Shown: positions 1 to 6,472 of the stretch, piece after piece
Numbering within the stretch: position 1 is the first letter of the stretch
Layout: every line of letters begins with the position of its first letter
Assembly (NCBI GenBank): GCA_045106055.1
Contig: JBGCED010000088.1
Coordinates: forward strand, 1 to 15,024
Length of the DNA: 15,024 bases
Direction of reading: 5' to 3'
DNA from: JBGCED01 sp045106055
Lineage (GTDB): Bacteria > Pseudomonadota > Alphaproteobacteria > CBDDJK01
The notes under the pieces: model-generated
Seen by the model: only the letters and a program-made list of their open reading frames with translations
The model's database searches: none
What the model was told of the DNA's origin: nothing
Position numbers and translations under genes: made by a program

Positions 1-30
1 CGCGCACCAGATTCTTACCCATCATATTGC

Positions 31-546
31 TTAAAAGGGAATATCATCATCAAGATCATTGGCGGATGATCCGATATTGCTGCCGCCTTTGACATTATTT
101 TGATTGCCAGATGATGCTTGGCTGGAAGTCCCGCCATAACCATCTTCATAAGAGGATATTGGCGGTTGATTATTTCCGCCTTGCGATCCCCCAGATTGAC
201 GGCTATCCAGCAGGGTAATTGCCCCGCCAAAACGCGGCACAACCACTTCGGTGCTATAGCGATCTGCGCCCGATTGGTCTTGCCATTTGCGGGTTTGAAG
301 CTGACCTTCAAGATAAAGCTTAGAGCCTTTTTTAAGATAGCTTTCGGCGATTTTCCCTAAATTCTCGTTAAAAATCACGACGCGGTGCCATTCTGTGCGG
401 CTTTGCGGATTGCCATCGCGATCTTTCCAATTTTCAGAAGTTGCAAGGCTTAGATTGACCAATCGCCCGCCATTATTCATGGTGCGAACTTCGGGGTCTT
501 GTCCCAAATTACCAACTAAGATTACCTTATTTACACTGCCAGCCAT
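31..546 (-). CDS. ssb: Single-stranded DNA-binding protein SSB
   Basis: SSB coats single-stranded DNA during replication, recombination and repair and recruits partner proteins through its acidic tail. The 171-residue product has an N-terminal OB-fold (about residues 4-110) with the typical opening MAGSVNKVILVGNLGQDPE. A Gly/Ser/Gln/Asn-rich flexible linker follows (about 115-160), and the protein ends in the canonical tip DDDIPF. Length is normal for the family. The start is supported by an AGGAG motif about ten bases upstream on the minus strand. The gene is divergent from obg, with 117 bp between the two starts that include a perfect 18-bp palindrome. In family terms the protein is expected to act as a homotetramer; that is not visible here. 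Nothing looks truncated or odd. Confidence 0.97.
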   Translation of the reverse strand: MAGSVNKVILVGNLGQDPEVRTMNNGGRLVNLSLATSENWKDRDGNPQSRTEWHRVVIFNENLGKIAESYLKKGSKLYLEGQLQTRKWQDQSGADRYSTEVVVPRFGGAITLLDSRQSGGSQGGNNQPPISSYEDGYGGTSSQASSGNQNNVKGGSNIGSSANDLDDDIPF

Positions 547-582
547 TGCGCCTGATCTCCTAATATTATTAAATCATAACCG

Positions 583-600
583 AAATTCATATATGAATTT
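583..600. promoter_or_regulatory. Perfect 18-bp palindrome between ssb and obg, candidate operator
   Basis: The 18 bases from 583 to 600 (aaattcatatatgaattt) equal their own reverse complement, with no mismatch and no spacer. The site lies between the divergent ssb and obg starts and ends four bases before the proposed obg -35 box. A symmetric site here could bind a dimeric repressor or activator. It does not resemble the alphaproteobacterial LexA box (GTTC-N7-GTTC). The bases are AT-rich, so chance is not excluded. Confidence 0.4.
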
Positions 601-603
601 GTT

Positions 604-632
604 TTGCAAAATCTTGTATTTCACCCTATAGC
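604..632 (+). promoter_or_regulatory. Possible sigma-70 promoter of obg
   Basis: TTGCAA (604-609) and TATAGC (627-632) are separated by 17 bases, matching the usual -35/-10 geometry, and lie 31 bases upstream of the obg ATG. This is a pattern match only. Intergenic AT content is high, which makes chance matches common. Confidence 0.35.
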
Positions 633-663
633 CTTTTAAAGCAAAAAAAGAAAGTATTGTCAC

Positions 664-1641
664 ATGAAATTTCTGGATGAAGCCAAAATCTTTATTTCAA
701 GTGGGCCAGGGGGCAATGGCACCATATCGTTTCGGCGTGAAAAAAACATTGAATTTGGCGGGCCTGATGGCGGCAAAGGCGGGGCAGGCGGGCATATTAT
801 TGCAAAAGCCAATCCTGATTTAAACACCTTGATTGATTTTCGCTATCGCCAGCATTTTAAAGCCGAGCGCGGCCGCCCTGGCGAAGGGGGGAACAGAAGC
901 GGCGCAAATGCAAAGGATATTATTCTTACTTTGCCCGTTGGCACGCAAATTTTGGATGAGGATAAGCAAAATCTACTTTATGACTTAACCATGCCCGATC
1001 AAATGATTACCCTTGCCAAGGGCGGGGATGGCGGGCGCGGCAATGCAAGCTTTAAATCAGCAGTTAATCAAGCCCCGCGCAAAGCCGAGCCTGGCTGGCC
1101 AGGCGAAGAAGCCTATGTCTGGCTTCGGTTGAAGCTGCTGGCTGATATTGGGCTGGTCGGGCTTCCAAATGCGGGAAAATCAACCCTGCTTGCAGCCCTA
1201 ACCCGTGCAAGGCCAAAAATTGGCAATTATCCCTTTACCACTTTATTTCCCCAGCTGGGGGTTGCATGGCTAGAGGGGAAAGAACGCGTGATTGCCGATA
1301 TTCCAGGATTGATTGAAGGGGCGCATGAAGGGCGCGGGCTTGGCACACGGTTTTTAGGGCATATTGAACGCTGCCGCGCGCTGGTGCATTTAATTGATGG
1401 CACGGGCGATGATATTGTGCGTGAATATCAAATCATTCGCGATGAATTAAAAGCATATGGCGCGGGGTTAAGTGATAAGCCGTTTTTCTTGGTTATCAAT
1501 AAAGCCGATGCGCTTGCCGATGATTTGCTGGATATGCAGCGTCAATTCTTGGAAGAACATACAAAAATGCAAATTTTAACCATATCGGCGGTCAGCGGTC
1601 ACAATTTAGATAAATTAACCCATCATCTTTTTTCATTGTAA
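664..1641 (+). CDS. obgE: Obg family GTPase (ObgE/CgtA)
   Basis: Obg/CgtA is an essential GTPase associated with the 50S ribosomal subunit and linked to ribosome assembly and stress control. The 325-residue protein has the glycine-rich Obg domain (about 1-158; FISSGPGGNGTISFRRE, then GGKGGAGG and KGGDGGRGN stretches). The G domain follows, with the P-loop GLPNAGKS at residues 166-173, the G3 motif DIPGLIEGA, the G4 motif NKAD and the G5-like SAVSG. It stops shortly after the G domain, so the variable C-terminal extension of some homologues is absent. The ribosome binding site is weak (agaaag about ten bases upstream). In many genomes obg follows rplU-rpmA and precedes proB; here it is divergent from ssb and followed by a repeat array. 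Confidence 0.97.
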   Translation: MKFLDEAKIFISSGPGGNGTISFRREKNIEFGGPDGGKGGAGGHIIAKANPDLNTLIDFRYRQHFKAERGRPGEGGNRSGANAKDIILTLPVGTQILDEDKQNLLYDLTMPDQMITLAKGGDGGRGNASFKSAVNQAPRKAEPGWPGEEAYVWLRLKLLADIGLVGLPNAGKSTLLAALTRARPKIGNYPFTTLFPQLGVAWLEGKERVIADIPGLIEGAHEGRGLGTRFLGHIERCRALVHLIDGTGDDIVREYQIIRDELKAYGAGLSDKPFFLVINKADALADDLLDMQRQFLEEHTKMQILTISAVSGHNLDKLTHHLFSL

Positions 1642-1648
1642 TGTTGGT

Positions 1649-1998
1649 GCTTGTTTTTTTACGCACCGCTTTTATACGCTCACACGCCGCTAAGGCTTAC
1701 GCCAAACTATTGGCGGCGCACGCTTGTGCTTGCTTTTTTACGCGCCGCTTTTATACGCTCACACGCCGCTAAGGCTTACGCCAAACTATTGGCGGCGCAC
1801 GCTTGTGCTTGTTTTTTCACGCGGCGCTTTTATACGCTCACACGCCGCTAAGGCTTGCGCCAAACTATTGGCGGCGCACGCTTGTGCTTGCTTTTTTACG
1901 CGCTTGTTTTTACGCTCACACGCCGTGCAGGCTTACACCGCATTAGCGGCGGCGCACGCTTGTGCTTGCTTTTTTACGCGCCGCTAAGGCTTTAAAAA
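1649..1998 (+). repeat. Tandem array of a 79-bp intergenic element (about 4.4 copies)
   Basis: Units begin at 1649, 1728, 1807, 1886 and 1964 (spacing 79, 79, 79, 78), each with the core gcttg(c/t)tttttt. The first three are nearly identical, the fourth is diverged and the fifth is a partial copy. Each complete unit contains the hairpin cgccaa-acta-ttggcg. It also has a larger stem, for example 1764-1772 with 1789-1797, which is nine pairs counting one G-T wobble. The unit length is not a multiple of three, so the open frames crossing the array are by-products of repetition. The array fills most of the obg-lysC gap. The same family recurs, inverted, at 5731-5966. It looks like a REP/BIME-like palindromic element, but I do not recognise a named family. 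Confidence 0.9.
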
Positions 1999-2012
1999 AA
2001 ACCGTAAATTCT

Positions 2013-2041
2013 TTGTGCCTTATATTGTAAAAATATAAAAT
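2013..2041 (+). promoter_or_regulatory. Possible sigma-70 promoter of lysC
   Basis: TTGTGC (2013-2018) and TAAAAT (2036-2041) have a 17-base spacer and lie in the AT-rich stretch between the repeat array and lysC, about 55 bases upstream of the ATG. No lysine riboswitch-like fold is evident. The call rests on pattern alone. Confidence 0.3.
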
Positions 2042-2095
2042 ATTGATTATTAAAGCGATTTAGATCATAAAGATAGAGCAACAAGGTATGAAATA

Positions 2096-3313
2096 ATGTC
2101 AATTTTGGTGATGAAATTTGGGGGGACTTCGGTCGCTGAACCCGAACGGATTAAAAAAGCTGCCATCAAGGTAAAACGCGAATATGATCAAGGGCATCAT
2201 GTGGTGGTGGTGGTATCGGCGATGGCGGGGGTTACCAACCAGCTGGTGGGCTATGTTGGGCAGATGAGCCGCTTTTACGATACGCGCGAATATGATTCGA
2301 TCGTGGCATCAGGCGAACAGGTAACAGCGGGGCTGATGGCGCTTGCGCTTCAAGAATTGGAAGTGCCAGCCCGTTCATGGCTTAGCTGGCAAATTCCCAT
2401 TCATACAAATGATGTGCATGGCAGCGCACGCATCGAGGAAATTGATGGCAGCAATATTAAGGAACGCTTTGAAAGCGGCATGGTTGCGGTGGTTGCGGGC
2501 TTTCAAGGCATTAGTGATCAAAACCGCATCACCACGCTTGGACGCGGCGGATCAGATACTTCGGCGGTTGCACTTGCAGCCGCGCTTGGCGCGGTCAGAT
2601 GCGATATTTATACCGATGTTGATGGGGTTTATACCGCAGATCCCAGATTGGTGCCGAACGCCAGAAAGCTTAATCAGGTAAGCCATGAAACCATGCTGGA
2701 AATGGCATCGCTTGGTGCAAAAGTGCTGCAAACCCGTTCGGTTGAACTTGCCATGAATTATAATTTGCCCGTTCAGGTGCTGTCTTCTTTTACAGATACC
2801 CCTGGAACTTTAATCGTCAGTGAGGATGAAATGGTTGAAAAACTTGTTGTAAGCTCTGTTGCCTATAGCCGTGATGAGGCAAAAATCACCTTGTTTAAGG
2901 TTGCGGATACCCCCGGCATTGCCGCCAAAATATTTGGTCCTTTAAGCGATGCGGCGATTAATGTGGATATGATTGTGCAATCGGTATCGCGTGATGGCAA
3001 TCATACGGATATGACTTTTACAGTGGGGCGCGCCGATTTGGATCGCGCAACCGATATTTTAAATCATGCAAAAACCGACATTCATTATGAAGATATTGCA
3101 AGCGATGCGACGGTCGCAAAAATATCGGTGATTGGGGTTGGGATGCGCAGCCATGCGGGCGTTGCCCAAAAAATGTTTCAAACATTGGCGGAATGCGGGG
3201 CGAATATTCAGGTGATTGCCACCAGCGAGATTAAAATATCAACCCTTATTCACGAAGATCAATTACAAGCTGCATTGCAGGCTTTGCATACGGCTTATGG
3301 GTTGGATGGATAG
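2096..3313 (+). CDS. lysC: Aspartate kinase
   Basis: Aspartokinase phosphorylates L-aspartate with ATP, the first step to lysine, threonine, methionine and diaminopimelate. The 405-residue protein opens with the kinase signature VMKFGGTSV (about residues 5-13) and has SGEQV in the substrate region. GRGGSD lies at 149-154, and the nucleotide-binding stretch YTDVDGVYTADPR follows. The C-terminal region from about 265 contains two ACT domains (ITLFKVADTPGIAAKIF and ISVIGVGMRSHAGVA), which in this family bind lysine/threonine as feedback regulators. Length fits the monofunctional alpha-type enzyme. An AAGG motif lies about nine bases before the ATG. A two-codon frame ATG-AAA-TAA (2088-2096) overlaps the lysC start by one base. 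ptsP begins five bases after the stop, indicating co-transcription. Confidence 0.96.
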   Translation: MSILVMKFGGTSVAEPERIKKAAIKVKREYDQGHHVVVVVSAMAGVTNQLVGYVGQMSRFYDTREYDSIVASGEQVTAGLMALALQELEVPARSWLSWQIPIHTNDVHGSARIEEIDGSNIKERFESGMVAVVAGFQGISDQNRITTLGRGGSDTSAVALAAALGAVRCDIYTDVDGVYTADPRLVPNARKLNQVSHETMLEMASLGAKVLQTRSVELAMNYNLPVQVLSSFTDTPGTLIVSEDEMVEKLVVSSVAYSRDEAKITLFKVADTPGIAAKIFGPLSDAAINVDMIVQSVSRDGNHTDMTFTVGRADLDRATDILNHAKTDIHYEDIASDATVAKISVIGVGMRSHAGVAQKMFQTLAECGANIQVIATSEIKISTLIHEDQLQAALQALHTAYGLDG

Positions 3314-3318
3314 AAGGC

Positions 3319-5691
3319 GTGGGGGATGATTTAACCATATTGGAACCAGACCCGCTTGCGGCAGATTTCGCTGCGCCGCCTGCAATTACGCCCGAGCGTT
3401 ATCATCAGGTCACAAAATTATTAAAACAAGTGCGCGGCTTGATGGCAAGCGCAGGCGATGTGCAGGCAAAATTAGATCAGCTGGTTGTGATCATCTCCCA
3501 GCATCTTGGCTGCGCTGTATGTTCGATTTATCTTCGCGGTCCCAATGCAATCTTGGAATTATATTCAACCCAAGGGCTTAATAAGCATGCTGTTCATGCC
3601 ACCACTTTAAAAGTTGGCGAAGGCGTAGTGGGGCAGATCGCAGAAACCGCACAGCCAATTTCATTAAGCGATGCCAATGTTTTTGAACATTTTGCATCCC
3701 GCCCTGAAACAGGCGAATCGCGCTTTTTTGGGATGATGGGCGTTCCCATTCTAAGCGGTGGGCGGGTGATTGGCGTGCTGGCAGTTCAATCCGAACAGGT
3801 TCATAAATTTAACGATACTGAAATTGATGCGCTTGCAACCATTGCCATGGTCATTTCGGAAATGGTGATTCACCATCGGCTGATTAATCCAAAGGCATTT
3901 TCCCATAATCATGCGGGCAATCAAAATCTGCGCCTTAGCGGTCAATGTTTGAATAAAGGGATTGCAATGGGGCTTGTGGTTCTGCATTGGCCAGAGCTTG
4001 GGCTGCATTATAAAATGGTGCATGAGGATCGCGAGCAAGAGCTTGCAAGATTGCATAAAGCCTTGCATGAAATGCAAAAATCACTGGATGCATTAATGAA
4101 TGATCCTGTTTCAAAAAGCAACAGTATTTTGGAAATTTTAAGGGCATATCGCGTGCTTGCGGATGATAAGGGCTGGGTTCGAAAAATTGAAGCGGGGATC
4201 GCCACGGGGCTGTCGGCTGAAGCATCGGTCGTGCGGACAAATGATGCGTTAAAAGCGCGGATTAAGAAAATCACAGACCCGATGATGCGCGAACGGTTAA
4301 GCGATCTAGAAGATGTTGCAAACCGCTTATTGCGCTATTTGGTGGGGCGCGCCAGCTTGCCTGTTGGGCTTGGTCCGCTGCCTGAATATTCCATTTTGGT
4401 TGCCCGCAATTTGGACGCTGCCGAATTGCTGGAATATAATCCCGATAAATTAAAGGGCGTGATCTTGCTGGAGGGCGCGGCAAGTTCGCATGTTGCCATC
4501 GTTGCGCGGGCAATGGGCGTTCCAATGATTGGCAAGGTTAAGGATGCGCTGGATTATATTGCCGCGCGCGATCGTGTGGTGGTGGATGCAACCAATGGCG
4601 GGGTGTTTATCAATCCCAGCAAGCAAGTTCGGGAATCGGTTAAACAGACATTATCGGTGCGCGATGCCCTGTTTTCAAGCTATGCCAAAGAACGCAATTT
4701 GCCGATTATTACCAAGGATTCAAAACCGATTGAGCTTCATATTAATGCGGGAATGTTGATGGATGTTCCCCATTTGGCAGAAACGGGCGCGATGGGGATT
4801 GGGCTGTTTCGCACAGAATTATCCTTGATGCTGCGGCAACAATTTCCAACATCATCGCAATTAACCAAATTTTATACAAAAATATATGATCAAGCCGCAG
4901 ATAAACCGATTATCTTTCGCAGCTTTGATTTTGGCAGCGATAAGAAAATTTCCTATATCCCAATGCCCGCAGAAGAAAATCCAGCGCTTGGTTGGCGCGC
5001 CATTCGCTATATGCTGGATGAAAAGGATATGCTTTATCATCAAGCATATGCGCTGATTGCGGCTGCAAATGGGCGCCCTTTAAGATTTATGTTTCCAATG
5101 GTGACGCTGGTGGATGAATTTATCCGCGCAAAGGAAATTGTGTTAAGGGCGCTTGAAGATGCTAAAAAAGCGCGTATTCCCAAACCAAATATCCTGCAAT
5201 TTGGCGCAATGCTAGAAGTGCCAGCACTTGCAATGCAAATTCCAGCACTTTCAAAACATGCCGATTTTATATCGATTGGCAGCAATGATCTTGCGCAATT
5301 CTTTTTTGCAAGCGATCGCATGAATTCAAAATTGGATGGGCGTTATGATTTGCTAAATCCTGGATTTTTAAGCTTTATTCATCAGATTATTCAAGCATGT
5401 GATGCGCATGGGCTTGAAGTGTCTTTATGCGGGGAAATGGCGGCAAAACCGCTTGAGGTGCTTGCGCTAACGGGGCTTGGGCTTAAAAAATTATCGATGA
5501 TGCCAAGCGCGGTGGGGATGATCAGGCGGCTGATTAGGCAAGTTGATCTTGACGCGCTTACCGATGTTATACGGCCGCTTTTAAGCGCGCCCTATCCGAC
5601 CGTTCGCGCCGAATTGATGGTATTTGCCAAAGATCAAAAATTAGAAATTGAAACCATAGATCAGCTTGTGCTTGGCGCAGATTTGGTTTAG
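3319..5691 (+). CDS. ptsP: Nitrogen-PTS phosphoenolpyruvate-protein phosphotransferase (EI-Ntr)
   Basis: EI-Ntr takes phosphate from PEP onto a histidine and passes it to NPr and then EIIA-Ntr, a regulatory chain tied to nitrogen and potassium status. The 790-residue protein has an N-terminal GAF domain (about 40-175), the PEP-utilising N-terminal helical domain (about 205-330), and the swivelling domain with phospho-acceptor His391 in the motif ASSHVAIVARA. The TIM-barrel PEP-binding domain (about 460-760) shows GIGLFRTE (Arg498), FRSFDFGSDK, NPALGWRAIR, GSNDLAQF and LCGEMA (Cys704). All key residues of enzyme I are present, so it should be active. The start is GTG; a GAAGG motif overlaps the lysC stop but sits very close to the GTG, so the exact start is slightly uncertain. 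The gene sits five bases after lysC, an order common in alphaproteobacteria. Confidence 0.96.
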   Translation: MGDDLTILEPDPLAADFAAPPAITPERYHQVTKLLKQVRGLMASAGDVQAKLDQLVVIISQHLGCAVCSIYLRGPNAILELYSTQGLNKHAVHATTLKVGEGVVGQIAETAQPISLSDANVFEHFASRPETGESRFFGMMGVPILSGGRVIGVLAVQSEQVHKFNDTEIDALATIAMVISEMVIHHRLINPKAFSHNHAGNQNLRLSGQCLNKGIAMGLVVLHWPELGLHYKMVHEDREQELARLHKALHEMQKSLDALMNDPVSKSNSILEILRAYRVLADDKGWVRKIEAGIATGLSAEASVVRTNDALKARIKKITDPMMRERLSDLEDVANRLLRYLVGRASLPVGLGPLPEYSILVARNLDAAELLEYNPDKLKGVILLEGAASSHVAIVARAMGVPMIGKVKDALDYIAARDRVVVDATNGGVFINPSKQVRESVKQTLSVRDALFSSYAKERNLPIITKDSKPIELHINAGMLMDVPHLAETGAMGIGLFRTELSLMLRQQFPTSSQLTKFYTKIYDQAADKPIIFRSFDFGSDKKISYIPMPAEENPALGWRAIRYMLDEKDMLYHQAYALIAAANGRPLRFMFPMVTLVDEFIRAKEIVLRALEDAKKARIPKPNILQFGAMLEVPALAMQIPALSKHADFISIGSNDLAQFFFASDRMNSKLDGRYDLLNPGFLSFIHQIIQACDAHGLEVSLCGEMAAKPLEVLALTGLGLKKLSMMPSAVGMIRRLIRQVDLDALTDVIRPLLSAPYPTVRAELMVFAKDQKLEIETIDQLVLGADLV

Positions 5692-5730
5692 AGTTAATGT
5701 GTAAGTATGAAAAGTTTTAAGCCCGCGACT

Positions 5731-5966
5731 GCGTATAAAAGCGCCGCGTAAAAACAACAGCGCACAAGCGTGCGCCGCCAATAATTTGGCGAAAGCCCTA
5801 GTGGCGTGTGAGCGTACAAAAAAAATAGCGTGTGAGCGTATAAAAGTAACGCGTAAAAACAACAGCGCACAAGCGTGCGCCGCCAATAGTTTGGCGAAAG
5901 CCCTAGCGGCGTGTGAGCGTATAAAAAAATAGCGTGTGAGTGCGTATAAAAGTAACGCGTAAAAAA
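5731..5966 (-). repeat. Second array of the same element family, opposite orientation, 105-106-bp unit
   Basis: The core gcgtaaaaa(c/a)a starts at 5746, 5851 and 5957, giving two near-complete units (105 and 106 bp) and a stub. Read on the minus strand, the units match the 79-bp element at 1649-1998, for example gcgcacgcttgtgc and ccaaactattggcgg. Each unit is longer because the segment gcgtgtgagcgta(t/c)aaaa is present twice. The array occupies nearly all of the 285-bp gap between ptsP and the ferredoxin gene and runs to within ten bases of that gene's ATG. The open frame across it on the minus strand is repeat-derived and not a gene. Confidence 0.88.
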
Positions 5967-5969
5967 GGA
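5965..5969 (+). promoter_or_regulatory. Ribosome binding site of the ferredoxin gene, at the edge of the repeat array
   Basis: AAGGA at 5965-5969 lies seven bases before the ATG at 5977 and fixes that start. The A-run leading into it is the end of the last repeat stub (gcgtaaaaaa), so the array supplies most of the immediate 5' leader. Confidence 0.65.
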
Positions 5970-5976
5970 AAAATAG

Positions 5977-6432
5977 ATGCAGAAATCATTGGTAATTGAT
6001 CCTTTGTTATGTACAGGGTGCGAGCAATGCGAGCTTGCGTGCAGCTATAGCCATGGCGAGGGGTTTAACCCTGCAAAATCGCGCATTGTAATCTATGAAT
6101 TTGGGCATGGTGAAAAAATTGTGCCTTATACCTGCACCCAATGTGCCGAGGCTTGGTGCGCAAGGGCTTGCCCCGTTGATGCGCTAAAGCGCAACCATGA
6201 TACGGGCGCGATTGAAGTGTTGGAAGATGTGTGTGTTGGCTGCAAAGTCTGCACGATTGCTTGCCCGTTTGGCACGGTTAATTATAATGCCGATACGGGG
6301 AAAGTTGCAAAATGTGATCTTTGCGGCGGTGATCCTGCATGCGTTGATGCTTGCCCAACCAAGGCGATTACCTATCAATCTGCGGAATTAACGGGGCTTG
6401 ATAAGATGCGCAGCTGGGCAGCAAAATTATAA
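5977..6432 (+). CDS. aorA: Four-cluster [4Fe-4S] polyferredoxin, AorA-like electron-transfer subunit
   Basis: This small polyferredoxin probably carries electrons to or from the oxidoreductase encoded next. The 151-residue protein has 16 cysteines in four ferredoxin-type groups: C12/C15/C18/C22, C53/C56/C61/C65, C86/C89/C92/C96 and C113/C116/C122/C126. Three of the groups end in CP, as typical [4Fe-4S] ligands do. The spacing predicts four [4Fe-4S] clusters. There is no signal peptide or membrane segment, so it should be cytoplasmic. Known relatives are the AorA subunit of Aromatoleum aldehyde oxidoreductase, HycB/YdhY-type proteins and DMSO-reductase B subunits; adjacency to an AOR gene favours the AorA role. 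It lies 40 bp before that gene and is preceded by a repeat array. The symbol is assigned by context and similarity, not by a search. Confidence 0.85.
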   Translation: MQKSLVIDPLLCTGCEQCELACSYSHGEGFNPAKSRIVIYEFGHGEKIVPYTCTQCAEAWCARACPVDALKRNHDTGAIEVLEDVCVGCKVCTIACPFGTVNYNADTGKVAKCDLCGGDPACVDACPTKAITYQSAELTGLDKMRSWAAKL

Positions 6433-6472
6433 TCTTTAAAGAACAATATTACCAGTTAAGGGAAATGGAAAA

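Noticed and set aside
1..25. Possible start of a gene downstream of ssb on the minus strand (ATGATGGGTAAGAA...)
   Set aside because: Only eight codons fit in the window and no ribosome binding site is visible, so it cannot be supported.
1651..1987. Two open frames (66 and 87 codons) with Ala/His/Arg-rich repetitive products between obg and lysC
   Set aside because: They are different reading frames of the same 79-bp non-coding repeat. The unit is not a multiple of three, so the peptides repeat only because the DNA does, and neither has a convincing ribosome binding site.
1649..1998. Possible CRISPR array
   Set aside because: The whole 79-bp unit is conserved, with no variable spacers between short constant repeats, and no cas genes are present.
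5641..5886. Minus-strand open frame of 81 codons over the ptsP end and the second array
   Set aside because: Its sequence is the translated repeat element plus antisense ptsP; no domain and no start signal.
1649..5966. Composite transposon carrying lysC-ptsP, flanked by inverted repeats
   Set aside because: No transposase, no target-site duplication, and both genes are normal housekeeping genes in a usual order; the arrays are tandem repeats, not insertion sequences.
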